Source of the DNA: Yamagishiella unicocca
Taxonomy: Eukaryota; Chlorophyta; Chlorophyceae; Chlamydomonadales; Volvocaceae
Length of the DNA stretch: 64,000 nt
NCBI GenBank assembly: GCA_003116995.1
Contig: BDSL01000038.1
Span: forward strand, 682,001 to 746,000
Reading direction: 5' to 3'
Shown: in pieces, positions 1-12,300 of the stretch
Numbering within the stretch: position 1 is the stretch's first letter
How the letters are laid out: the number at the start of each line of letters is the position of its first letter
Position numbers and translations under genes: made by a program
The notes under the pieces: model-generated
What the model was told of the DNA's origin: nothing
What the model saw: only the letters and a program-made list of their open reading frames with translations
The model's database searches: none

Positions 1-139
1 CTCGCCACCACGAGAGGCGCGGGTGTACCTGGCGCCGTGGGAGCGGCCCGGCATGGAGTGCTTTCACTGCCAGCAGCTGGGACACTGGTACCGGGACTGC
101 CCGAACAGAGCAGGCCCGTCGGGTGTGAAGCGGCCGTAG
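1..139 (+). CDS. CCHC zinc-knuckle protein, 3' end (partial)
   Basis: The open frame begins before the window and stops at TAG 137-139. The visible 45 residues end in ECFHCQQLGHWYRDCPN, an exact C-x2-C-x4-H-x4-C zinc knuckle, followed by a short basic tail. Such knuckles bind single-stranded nucleic acid and are found in many RNA-binding proteins and at the C-terminus of some DNA topoisomerases III. The rest of the protein lies outside the window, so the family cannot be named. The knuckle itself is certain; the stop codon comes 14 residues after its last cysteine. Confidence 0.7.
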   Translation, partial: SPPREARVYLAPWERPGMECFHCQQLGHWYRDCPNRAGPSGVKRP

Positions 140-1489
140 CTGATCCTAGCTGCGCGCTCTGTCGCCGGGGCTTGGCCAGCAGAGGAGCAGGTGATGCGTG
201 GGGCCGTTGGCAGGGTCGTTTATTAACGGTGTGGAGAGTGGAAGGAGCCAAGAGGACAGCGCCTTGTCGTGGTCGTCATGCAGAGGTCGTTTCCTGATTT
301 TGTATGTTGTTGCTAGCGCATTTTCGGTCGTGGCCTGGGCACCTAGCAGTGCATCGCGCGCAACCTCCGGATTCGCTGCCTTGTTTTCTTTGTTGGTACC
401 AAGGTTTGTTGGTACCAATTTACCAAAGACAGGGGTTTCATGATGCCGTGCCGGAGTGCCGGGGCCGGGCGGCACGCTGCTGCCGAGATGTTGTCGTACT
501 TGGAGAACGGGGTTCACTTGGATGTAGGGGCGTTGCTCTTTCCAATTGGCGCAGAAGCCCAGCAAGTCGTTTAACACAAATGTTGCGAGGAGGCTGCCAC
601 TGCAGTTGTTGTGACCTTCTCACGGTACCTGTATCTGTCGGTGCGCCGCCCTGCCCGCTTGCCGCTCCTTGCGAGCGCTCCTGGGGGTAGCTCGCCTTCA
701 GCCTCCCTCGGACGCGCCGCGGTCGTCTCCTCCCCTCCCACCCCTCCGCACACGTGGGTCCAGGGTTCAAGACGTCCTGATTAGGAAGCCAGATCGGGGA
801 CGTCGTCGAGTCTTAATGCGGCGCTCACAGCTCCCCCGACAGCTAGGAGGATTGACAGCTCGCGGCCCCGTCCCACCAACAGTGTGCGCCGCCCAAGCGC
901 ACCACCCCAATCGAATAAAGCAATGCTTCAGCAGTTTTGCATGAAAACACAAGCACGAGAAAACACCTCACGTAATACACATGGCATGGGAAGAACCATT
1001 CAACAACGGGACCTAGAAGTCACCTGGAGGGGCACCGGTGTCGCAGCAGCAGCAGCAGCAGCCAGGGCACCCGCAACCAGCAGCCCCCAACCTGCCTGCT
1101 CGGCGGGCTGTACCCTGAGCCTGTGTCGCTTCAGCCTCTCCTCCACCAGAACTCCGGAGACAACGCAACCCGATGACGCAGCGGCAACAAGTGCCGCGCG
1201 TTTTGAGATCCGACGCGACTCGTAACCCACGTGTTGCCCCTTTCCACCCAGTCGCTTGCAAATAGCGCAATCCAACTCCTGGACAGACCAACGCTACAGT
1301 TGCACTGCCCTACTCGTCTCCAACCCCTCTCGCCAGGGACCAGCAGCCAGCAGCCACCCGGACCCCTCACCCCGCCTGGTGACCCGCCCCTTGTTCCAGT
1401 CGGCGGCTGCCCTCCCAGGGGGGCCGAGGAGGTGCCGTATGGAGACCTGTCGAAACCTGGCCACCCCTGGAGCCGTCCCTCTTCTGAGT
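140..1489. other. Intergenic: 3'UTR of zinc-knuckle gene facing DJ-1 3' end
   Basis: No coding potential was recognised. Open frames here are short, overlap on both strands and lack motifs. The stretch should hold the 3'UTRs of the zinc-knuckle gene (+) and of DJ-1 (-). I found no clear TGTAA for either gene here. A short CAG run lies near 1045-1062. Confidence 0.5.
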
Positions 1490-2755
1490 TCAGACGTGGA
1501 AGGGGTACATCACCATGGGCCCAGCCAGCTGCGTCACCTTCTCCTCGCCGTACAGCTGCTTCACGAGCGACAGCGCAAACTCAAATGCCGTACCGGGGCC
1601 GCGGCTGGTGGTGAGGTTGCCGTCCACCACCACCCGGTCGAGAACCTTGCTGCGGGGCGTGGGGGCAGGGAGGGGAGCGAGAGGGTCGGGCCCGGGGTGG
1701 CATGTTCCCCTAGTATGGGGCGGGCTAATAGCTCGCCCACGAGGGGTCAGGGGCGAGCATAGGATGTGGGCCGTAGCTGCATGTACGAGGCTAATGGAGC
1801 GTGCCGACGGACACGACAGACCCCACCACCCCGTAGAACGACGAGAGCCCCCAGCAAGGGCCAAAGCGGAGTGCATGGAATGGTTGAGGCAGTTGGCTGT
1901 AACCACCGCTTCGGCCGGCTCGAGGCGCTCCCTTGGGCAAGTATCTACATCTCCCCATTCCACCCCGGTTCGTACCACTGGTCTTTAAGGCCGTCTGAGA
2001 AGGCCGGGTGCGCTGTCGCTGATTTGTCCTTCAGCAGACCCTTGGTCTCGAAGAAGACGTACGGGGTGGCGCAGATGGCGGCGTAAATGCGACCAGACTC
2101 CTTCTGCGCCTTGACCATGTCCCCGAGCACCGCGGAGTCGCGTAGGCGCTCCGCGCCCGGCATGCCACCCTGATGGTGCACGGCAGCGGGTGCGAGGAAA
2201 CTGGTGGGCTCGCGCTCACTTGCAAGTATATTATGACGGTTCGGAAGGGAGCTTCGTCGGTGGGTGAGAGCGGATGGGCGCTGAGGGCGACGTGGTGTCG
2301 GTATTTTGTCGTGACATTCGGACAATTCAGGTACAAACTGCGCAACACCCACACCAGCGCGCCACGCCTGCCGCACTCACAGGACACGCAATGACATGGT
2401 AGCACTTGGCTCCGCACTCGTCAATTAGCTTGTCCGCGACAATCTTGACGCCGCGGGAACATACGACTTCGGTGGAACCCTCGACTGATGCCACAGTGAC
2501 AAGTGCGCCCGCACGCCTGAGCACATCAATTATAATCACAGCTTCCATCTCCTCTGTGCCATTTCCAATGGGCACCAAGACGCGCTTCTCTTCTTGGTGG
2601 CTTCCCGAAGCCGCCATTGCCGACACGGTCCTCTTGCGCTGCCCGAGAGAGCGTGGCACAATCGCAGGTATCTGGGGAAGTCCGCAGGGAAATCGTGCCG
2701 ATGCTGCAGTACCGCTACTGAGTGAGATAGTCCGATAGGCAGCTGTCAGCAGCAT
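1490..2755 (-). CDS. DJ1: DJ-1/PfpI family protein (PARK7 homolog)
   Basis: Three exons: 2381-2755, 1976-2169 and 1490-1649; phases match and give 242 residues. The protein has the DJ-1 fold signatures: N-terminal [14 protein letters not shown] carrying the conserved glutamate, the nucleophile elbow AAICATP with the oxidation-sensitive cysteine (Cys106 of human DJ-1), and the C-terminal [13 protein letters not shown] helix. DJ-1 proteins act as redox-responsive protein or metabolite deglycase/glyoxalase-like enzymes and stress protectors; plant members may be plastid or cytosolic. From ATG 2755 the first 46 residues look like an organelle transit peptide. An internal Met at 2617 ([15 protein letters not shown]) would give a canonical 196-residue cytosolic DJ-1, and a TATA-like TATAAT at 2780-2785 lies only about 25 bp before the first ATG, which favours the inner start for that promoter. 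The exon 2 donor could also lie 5 bases upstream in the gene (2 bases inside the last codons); both keep frame. Confidence 0.93.
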
Positions 2756-3322
2756 TTCGATCGTCTGTTGCTATTGGGGTATTATAAGGTAAGGAGGGTA
2801 CGTCATATAACATGACGGCGATTTATGAATGCAATTTACACAACCCGGGCTATCGTAAGGCCCGGGGACTGGACTATGTACATGTTGCCCAAACGGCCAA
2901 CTTGCGACCATGGCGGAGCCAAGTAATTGCCAGGCGGCTTCACAAATGTTGTTCCTCCCGTTGTTCAGAGTCTCATCTCCATCACTGCGGCATCTGTGCA
3001 CGTGACACTGCTGCCCACACTGCGTAACCCTGCTATAACACCGGCATCCGCCGCACCTCCGACAAACCGCCGATTGCGTTGCCGATATCGCCATCAATGC
3101 CAATCACTGCGCGACTCACAATTTTGCTGAAAGCCCTGCAACATCCACCCGCGATAACCACAAACTCACTACCGTCGCTGTCGAAAAGCACTAGGGTGCA
3201 CTCATGTCATAACGTCACGGGCACACGCCTATCCCACGAAACCTGCTGCCTACGGCGCTGTTCAACGGCGTCGTGTACCGGAGCAGGTCCCTGGGTCGAT
3301 GGCCTGCCCCCACCCTCCTCCG
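2756..3322. other. Kinesin 3'UTR and DJ-1 promoter
   Basis: Two minus-strand genes follow each other head to tail. The kinesin 3'UTR should run to just past a TGTAA on the minus strand (2836-2840). The DJ-1 promoter then has less than about 80 bp, with a TATA-like element at 2780-2785. No further gene was seen. Confidence 0.55.
2836..2840 (-). terminator. Polyadenylation signal TGTAA (kinesin)
   Basis: TGTAA on the minus strand, about 480 bases after the kinesin stop. TGTAA is the usual chlorophyte polyadenylation signal, placed 10-20 bases before the cleavage site. Confidence 0.5.
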
Positions 3323-6300
3323 TCACCCGACCTTGCGCTGGTTGCTCTTTGCCGCGTTTGGCACCCACTGCCTCAGCACAATGCCCGTCATGCCCTTGGT
3401 GCGCCACTTGGCGGGCGTCAGAATGGCAACGTGCGCCGCCCCCGGGCTGCCGTCCACCGTCGTCACAGCCTTGCGGCACAGGAAGCGCTGCACCCACGTG
3501 CCCTTGTTGTTCCCGGGGTTGTCCAGGCCGGCGGTGCCGGCGGCGGGTGCAGCGGCCATGCACCTGCGCGCGGAGGCCAGCGGGGTAGCGCAGCTCGGTG
3601 AGACGGGTGTGTGGCTGGCCGTGTTGGAAGAGGCCTGGCCGGCAACGAAGGGTATGAACGCGACCACGGCCCCCACACGTTGTCCGTTCCCGCCACTTGC
3701 GCGTGCTGCCGCCTCGTGCCATCAGCCGAGCGGCCACAGACGCCCCCCGCTCCGCTCCCAGCCTGCTGCGCCCAGACACTCTCAGAATACCCTCCCGCCC
3801 AGGAGCCCCACCAGCACACCCCGGAAGTTCCGCCAGCTTGCCGATTTGGCGGCAGTGGGTCGGTCTGTCTCACCGCCCGCTGCTCACCTATTTGCGCTAT
3901 TCCTCGCAAAGCCTTGGCCTGGCGCGGCCTTAGCGGCAGGTGCCGGGTACATCGGCTGCTGGCTGAACCCTGTGGCCCGGGTGGGCCGGGCGGGCGCCCG
4001 CGGCCCCGACATGCCGCCGCCCATGGGGTACTCTTGGTGGTGTCGTGTGTCGTGATCGCGGCCGGGCTCTACGGGGTCCCAGCCCTGCGGCATGTGGTGG
4101 TAGGCCATGGCGTGGCCCTCAACGGCGCCGCCGTCGCTCCGGGAGCCCACGTACAGCATCTGGCTCTGTGCAGCGGCCCAGCAGTCCTGCGGCGCCCCTC
4201 CCGCGCTGGCCGTGTGGCGCATCATCGCTGCTGGCGGCTGCTGCGGGTTGTGGGTTTGGCGCTGGTGTTGTTGCTGCTGGTGTTGTTGTTGCTGCTGGTG
4301 TTGTTGCTGTTGCTGGTGTTGTTGCTGCTGGCTGGACAGCTGAGAGAAGCCCATGTCGCGGCGCAGGTCGTCCAGCTTGTCCTGCAGCGTCACCGCCGCC
4401 TGCCGCGCGTGCGCCGCCTCCACCTGCGCGGCCACCGCCTGCGCGCGCATGCCGGCCAGCTGGTCGGCTGCGGACGTCAGCTCGTCGCGCAGGGCCTCCA
4501 CCTCCTCGCCGCGGTGCAGGAACATCATCTCCAGCTTCCTGCGGGGACAACGCAGTGGGTGAGGTAGTGGGTGGGGAGACCAGCAGCCTACTACCGCCTC
4601 TCCCTGGACTCGTCTACGGGATGACGGCTCGTGCCAGAAGGTGCTGTCAGGCACCTCGTCCACCTCGTTAGCGGCGCACCCCCGCGGTGTGGTGTGGTGT
4701 GGTGCACCCCCGCGGTACGGTACGTTGGCCCCTCCCTCACCTCAGCTTGTTCATGAGCATCTCCTCGCGGTACTCCACGGCTCGCAGCTCCGTGGCGCAC
4801 CGCTCCCAGCGGCTCACCGCCTCGGAGGCCTGCTGCCGGAGCCGCGCAGCCTCCGAGGCGGCGCTGCGCAGCGCGGCGTCCATGTTGGCGGCCTGGTTCT
4901 GGAGCTCGGTGATCTGCGTGTCGCGGCTCCACAGCTGGGCCTGCAGGCTGGACGCCATGCGGGTGGTCTGGGCCTGCAGCTCCGAAACCCGGCTGTCGCG
5001 GTCGCTCAGCGCCGCCTGCACGGACGCCTCCAGCTGCTCCGTGCGCTCCATCAGCTCCATGACCTGGCACTCGCGGCTCTGCAGCTGCGCCTGCAGGCTG
5101 GCCTCCCGCACCAAACTGGACTCCAGGGCGGCGGCCTGGTTGGCCAGGTCCAGGCTGATGTTCCATGGCGCCGGCGGGTGCGGATCAGGGTCAGAGCTAC
5201 AGCAGTGGAATGGAGGGGAGGGGAGGAAGTCCTGGGTAAGAGAAAATGCCCCCATGGCCGTACGGTACGGATGGTGTGAGCAGCTGGCAACTGCCTGGGG
5301 CGGTGTTTCGGTGGCGGCAGAGGACGGAACAGAGGACGCGTGAGGGCGCGAGGGCATATGCGCGTGGGAGCTGTTCTGGAACGGCCTGGCCCGGTGGCTT
5401 ACCCGACGGGGGATGATAACGCGATGAAGCCGTGCTTGCCGCTGAAGCTGTCACCGACTGGCCCAGCCCCAGCTAGTCCGCCGACGTCATGTGCGTCAGC
5501 GGCGTCCTCCACCGCTCCCGACTCGCGCGCCGCCAGCTCCCGCCAGGCATCCTGCGTGTCACGCAGCTCCTGCTCGATGCAGCGCAGCTTGACGCGCGTC
5601 TCCTTGAGCTGCTCCTCCAGACGCACAACACGCTGGTCGCGATCGGACAACCTGCGACGCGAGGAGGCGCACTATCAGGACTCACCGCGTCTAGTGCGTC
5701 TGCAACTACCAACGGTTCCAAGTGTGTACATGCCGTACTACCCCTTACACTGCTCCTGAGCCTGGCACTTCAGTACTGGACTGCTTGGGGCGACACAGAT
5801 CGGGGGACGTAGGTGCCTGCTGCCGCCAGCCGGGAAATGTTCGGCCCAGCTCACCCGTCGCGTAGCTTGGCGATCAACCCCATCAGCCCGGCTGCCATGG
5901 CCGAGCTGGGGCTCTCCACCTCCACGGACCCCATCATCAGCCCCAGCGGGCTGAGCACATCGGAGGGCGTGCGGGCGGGCGAGGAAGACGACGAGGCGCT
6001 CCCGACCTCCAGGGGCCGCGGAATGAAGTACTGGGGCGTCATTTCAGAGCCGGAGCTGGGGGGGCTGGGCGGCATGCCGCCGACCGAGTCGCGGCCGCAG
6101 TGCGGGTGCGCCTCCGGGGTGACTGCGGACGAGCCGCCCGTCTTGCCGTCCGGAGGTGTGGCGGCGGCCGCGGCGTCCTTGCCGGCGGCCGTCCACGCGG
6201 CTTGTGATGACGGGCTGGCACTGCCGGGGGCCTGCAGGGGGGTGCTGGGCTCCCGGTGCTGCAGCCCCTGCCGCGCCACGATCTTCAGCTCGCGGTACAT

Positions 6301-9300
6301 GCTGAGGAGGGTAGGAAGGGGGACAAGCCGGCAGGGCGGGCACGTGTATCCCAATGCTCCACTGTACAGCAAGACACCACTTTGCTCCTCAGCGCTATGG
6401 GCTGGAAGCCGTCCTTCTGATACCGCGGGTTACCCTAATTCTATGCTATCTGCAATACCCCAGAGCACCCGTAGCACCCCCACCCCACCTGGACACGATG
6501 TCTTCGAAACCCCGCAGCCGCTCATCCCGCTGGGCAAGTGCATCGACCAGCGCGGTGTTGAGCTCCTTGATGACCACTTTCTGTGCGGACAGGGGACGTT
6601 AGGCAAGGATGAGGTGGCTGCTAGAACGTGCAACAGATGACTGACTGCAATTGGACTACAAGCGCCGCGGACCTGGGTGGGGGTGCAGGGGGGGTGCAGG
6701 GGGGGTGCAGGGGCACACAAGCATCTGGACGGCACAGCTGTCGGCAGGGCCGGCCTCTCACATGCAACGCAATGGGAGGGCCCTCAGGCCAGGAGCCCAT
6801 CCAGCCGCCCTCACCTCCACGTCGGCCGCCTGCAGCTTCCGCCGCAGCTGCGCCTCACCCTGCGGGGAGCCGGCAGGGCGGCGGGGGACGCGTCAGTTAG
6901 GCAGTTGGACCGGCACAGCGGCCCCTCGGTCCGGTGGTGTGGCTCGCCCTTGCGGCGGTGTCGGTCGTGGTTCAACTGCGCGCCCTCTGCTCCGCCCCTC
7001 CCCTGGCATCCTACCTCCAGCCTCATCGCCAGCTCGTCCTCCAGTTGCGCCACGTTCTCCTCCAGCTTGGACACACTGCCCTCCAGCTGCTCGCGCGACA
7101 GGGCGACCCGCAGCCGCCCCGATTCCCCGCGCTGCTCGCTGGCGGGGGAGCTGCGCGCGCTGCCGCCGCGTGACGCCACTTCGGCGAAGGTGACCGCCGA
7201 GTTGGCCCGCGAGGAGCAGCGAGGCTGCCCACCGATGGGCGGCGCGGGCGCTGCTGTGTCGGTAAAGTCCGCCAGGGTCGATGTGACCGCGTGGGGTGCG
7301 TCGTTGCGGCCCCCTGGGTGGCAGTGGGATGTGGACCGCACCGGCCGCGTGGGACCCAGGGGCGACGGCACGGATACGCCGGTGACGGAGGGCGACTGCG
7401 CCGCCCGCGCCATCTCCGTCAGCGACATCGCTCGCAACGAGCCGTCCCGCGCGCCGCCACCGGCGGTTACTTGGGAGTTGCTGGCGGCGGCGTGGTAGAA
7501 GGCGGCGCACAGGCTGTTCTCGTCCCTTTGGGTCGGGGGGCTGCGCTGCGGAGGGGTGCCGTGCAGCGGGGCCTGGGAGCCGTGCGTTGCGTTGTCCAGC
7601 TTGGGGGTGGTGCTCCGGAGCGCGGGGTGGTCGTCGCGGGAGAAGGCGCCCCGGCTGGGGGTCTGGTGGCGCTGGGCGGCGGCGTCCAGGCCGACAGCGG
7701 CCCAGACGTCAGGCGCCACGCAGCGAGGGGTGCTGGGGCTGTCTTCGGATGCCGCGCCGAAAGCCCCTGCAGCGCCCTCGCCCGGCGGCGCCACCACCGG
7801 GTGGCTGCAGGGCGTCGCGGAGTCGTGGCCAGACAGCGCTGACAGCTGAGGCTTGCGGAACCCCGGCTTGGGCTCTGCGGCGGCGGCGGGCTTCACGCAC
7901 GCCTGGACTTCATGGAGCGGGGGCCCACGCGGGCCAGCACCGAACGCGAAGCATGACGCGGCGTCGGCGGTCTCGGGCGTGTCGTGGGCCGGGTGAGCCG
8001 CCGCGCCCTCGCCGAAGCCGGGACTGTCGCTGTCGTAGGGGGCTGGCTGCCACGCGGGCGAGAGGCCCGCCTGCTCCCCCGGCGGCATGGGCAGCTCGCA
8101 CACCAGCGAGTCCGAGCCCGCGGGCGCCTCCTGTGACCCGGTGGGCCCGAGGACCTGGGGTCCGGTCGCCTCGCCGTCCTTGTTGCCGCTGCCGGGGGGG
8201 CTGCCGGCGCCCAGGCGGCACTCGAAGAGAGGGTTCACCCGCACCATGGTGCCCAGGGAGCGGGAGTCAGCCGCGTCGTCGTTCTCCCCGATCACAGACC
8301 CGGCCGGCGCGCCAGCCGGCAGCACGTCACCCAGCGACCGCCCCGTGGCCCCGTGGCCGGTGTGGGCGAGGCTGAGTGCAGGCGGCGCGCTGCTGTAGCT
8401 GCGGTGGCTGTCCAAAGAGCCCCCGGGAGTGCCGGGCGCCGAGCGGTGCGGCACCGCGCTGGGTGCTGATGCCGGTGTGTGACAGCTTCCCTGGCTGTGG
8501 CCCCGCCTGCGCCATGGCATGACGCCGGCGGTGCCGTGCAGGGGGCATGGCGCTGGGGACGGTGGTGACACCCTGGAGGCGCCGCTGGTGCTGGTGCCCC
8601 CCGAGGTGGCTGCGTCGCCTGAGCTGCCGCCCTGGGAGGAGGGGCTGGCCAGACGAACCTGCCCGCTGGGCGAGCCGGCATCGCACGACTCCGCGCGCGA
8701 CCCGCCTTCTTGCTGGTCGTACTGCTCGTCCCCTCGGCGCTCGTCGTCGTACTCGTCAGCCGTCTCGATGACGGCCGACAAGCCCACTGAGGCGAGGTAG
8801 GAGTCGCGCAGGTGGTAGCGGTGCTTGTGGTGGGAGCTGTCAAAGGCGTCATGGCTGGCGCGGGGGTCCATGTCGGTGAGCGCCAGGGCGGACGTGGCGG
8901 CAGCGAGCTGCTGCAGCAGCTGCTGGTTCTCCTCCAGGCGGGCCGCGTGCGCGCCTTGGAGGGCCGCGTGCGCCGCCTGCAGGGCCTCGTGCGCCTCGTG
9001 GAGCGCCGAAAAGGCCTGCTGGATGGCAGCGTTGTCGTGCGCTTTCGCGGGATGTTGTCGCACCCCGTGCTGCCTCGTCACGCCCCCGTCAAGCACCCCG
9101 TTGATCTCGGCCTGGTCCTGGTCGTGAAGCGCGAGCTGCTGAGTCTGTAGTGCGAGGGTCTGCCCCTGCAGGGCCTCCAGGATGTCCGATACCTCGTCGT
9201 ACTGCCCCTGCAGCTGAGCGTGCTGCAGCACCAGCTCCGAGTGCTGCCCCTGCACCTCGTCGCGGCTCCGGGTCACCAAACGCAGCTGCTCCTCCAGCGC

Positions 9301-12300
9301 CTGACGAGGGCGAGCGGCCACGGGGCCGCGTGCGGGAGTTGTGTCAGGCGGGTCAGGTCACAGGAGTGCAGGCGCTGCGATGTTCTTCCCCTGCTCATCG
9401 TGCAGTGCCCCACTGCTCACCTTGAACTGCTCCACAGTTGGTCGAGCACGCAGCTCCAGCAGCTCGTCCTCGCACTGCACGGTGGGGCCGGAGGCGCGGG
9501 GAGAGGTGGCCTGAGTATACCCAACAGACTGCGGCTGTCCAACAAACCCCTAGCGACCCACCTCCACCTTGCCTTGTGGGGCCACGACCTCCCCCCGGCC
9601 CCGGGCGCACCCACCTGCTCCACCGTGGCCTCCAGCGCCGACATCTCACAGCGCTGCGCATCGCACTGCTCCTCCAGCGCTGCGTGCTCCCTGAGGCCGC
9701 AACATCATCACCGGGGGGGGCCAGCGGCAGGGCAACAGGTTTGATGGAAGGCGCGAGGAAGCGCAATCAGCAAGGCAGCCTAGACTGCCAATCAGGTGAG
9801 GTGCCGGTACAGGGTGCAGGCTCGGACGACACGGCAGTGCTGCCCCACGCAGCAGCAACTGCGCAACGGCGACGCAGAGGCACACGGCGCGACGCCCTCG
9901 ACAGCCCTTGCGCCCCGCGGCCGCGATGGATGCCGTACACGCGCAGCCGTGAGTGCGCCACGTCCATCGCCGACAGCTTCTCCTCCAGCTCTCCGTTGAG
10001 CTCCAGCGCGTGGTGCAGCTCGGAGACCCGGGCAGCCGCCTGGTCCCGCCACACGGACAGCTCCTGGATGCCGCGCGGCGGGGCGCCATCCTGTCGGTAG
10101 AGCGGTTGAAGGCGGGGAGCAGGGCTCGTCGAAACGCGAAACCCAACCCACCTCCCCGACGTCGATGTTACTGGATGACTACGGGTCGTTCAAAGTGTCA
10201 TGTGTCGTACATACTAGCCAGGCTGCCGCGCCGTACCTTCGTGTGGAGCGTCCTGAAGATGGACAGCTCCTCTCGCAGCCGGCGCACCTCTCCCTGGAGC
10301 ACCACCGCATCGCCCTGGTGGTCCTCATTCACAACCGCCTGCGCAGCAGCAGCGAGGCCCACAGTAGGTTTACGGCGCCGGTGCTTTGCCTGGCCCCGGG
10401 CGCGTGCGGTTGCAGTGGAGCCGGGGGGGCTCACAAGTGCCCGGCTGACGGGGCCGCACACGCACCCTGTTCCGCACGCGCTTGGCCCGCAGTGCGAAGC
10501 CCAGCGTCATGTTGGTCTCCGCGGAGCAGCTGGGCGAGGGGTTGAGGTTGGCGACGATCAGCGTCTTGGCGTTACCGCCCAGGCAGTCCTGGGTAGCGGG
10601 CGAGGGGGCCGAGGTATATACGGCTCAGTGGGTGACGCGGTGAAGGGTGTTCGGAGTGCGTGTAGAGGGCACGGCAGGCGGGACCAGGCACGTGGCGCCC
10701 CGCACCCTGGCTTGCCGCTCACCTGCAGCAGGAAGGTGAGCTTGGAGTCGCGGTACGGCACCGGCCCCTGGCTCCGGGTGCGGTCCGTCAAGCGGGCGAT
10801 CACCAGGCCCAACGTGCTGAGCGACTTGTTGATGGCGTTGGCTTCCTTCTGCCGCGTGCTGCAGTTCGCGGAGCGGGACGAGGGTGGTCAGTTGGCGCCA
10901 ACAAGAAGGGTCATGTCGGTCACTCTTGACCAAGCGAGCAGGCCTCGACCGAGGAACGGCGGCTATGATGCTGGATAGCCCCCATCCGTTGCGTATTGTG
11001 ATGCGGCGCGGCCAGGTTGCGACAGTGCACTCGGGGTGACCCGGCCAGCCGGGGTACGGGAAAGCACATGTTGCCACCTAACGCCGAGGCTTTCTGTGGG
11101 ACAAGGAATACCTTGCATAATCGGCACCCTTGGCGGTGCGCTCGCTGCCTGCAGGTGCAGGCACAGAAAGCATGTTACCGTTGCGAGTCGTCGGGGCGGT
11201 GGCGGTTGGCGCCAGAGGCCCTAGTCCTGCGTCTCAAGGAAGTCGTGTTTCGCGAACGTGGTGCGGCAGCTGCGTACGTTCCTCCGCTGACCTCCCTCCC
11301 GCAGCGCACCCATGCTTCACAGCACGTGGTGCCCAGTGGTGGCCCGATCATGACGGAAAGGAGACGCACCTGCCAGGTCTACGAGCTGCAGCCGCGATCG
11401 CCGTATGCGCACCACCCCCGTGTCCATCTTGTCCTTGGCCTCCATGTGCAGCGTGAGGATGCAGTGGGAGCGGCTGGACACCGGGTTGGACGCGGTCTCG
11501 GCAACGGCACGGTGCGATGTGCCCACCCGCAGCAGCTGCAGAGCCTCAGCGGCTGCGGGTAGTAGGAGCAGGAGGAGGAGGCGGAGGAACAACAGGTCTC
11601 AGGACAAACAGGCACGGCTTGACACAACCGAGCTTGGAAAACTAACGAGCGTCCCTGAGATCAAAGTACTGGTTTCCATCTCCATCGCAACGATACCCCG
11701 CTTTCGGCATACGCACCGGCATCCGCACGGCGTCGTACCTGCTGGTGGGTTCCCCATACAGCCCACCCGCCCCAGTTCAATTATTACCGGTTCTATTATT
11801 GTAGCCCCAGCTCCTCTGCCCGGCACCGCTGTCCGGACCCCGCCCGAACTCGCTCCTCCCGAGTGCAGCTCCACGCGCCCCTGACCGCACCTGACCGCAC
11901 CGTGATCTCCGACAGCCCGACCACCGCCACGCCGCCCTGCATGCTCTCCCGCAGCTGGAGCCGCACAGGCCTGCAGGTGCAGCAAGCACCGACACACGGT
12001 CAGCAGGAGCGGGCGCCCTCAGGTCCCATAAACCCACCCCCAAAACCCTTACAACTTACCGGGGGTTCAGCAGGTCCGTCACTACCTCCTGGTAAATCTG
12101 CAGCATGCTGGCCTTTACCAGGTACTCTGTTGAGCCCGCGTTGGCCACCTTGCTGCGAGACGAGGGTCCGGATGCGGGGCCGGGGGGGTGGATGGCGCCC
12201 GGGGCCCCCTGGGGCGATGCGGGCGGCGGCGTGAGGTACACGGCCCGGGGCAGGCCGGTCGGTGTCGGTGTCGGTATGCCGCTGCGACCTCGCGACCGGG

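Noticed and set aside
6811..9321. Single 836-residue frame as an independent gene
   Set aside because: It is the large tail exon of the kinesin plus flanking introns; acceptor and donor sites fit neighbouring kinesin exons.
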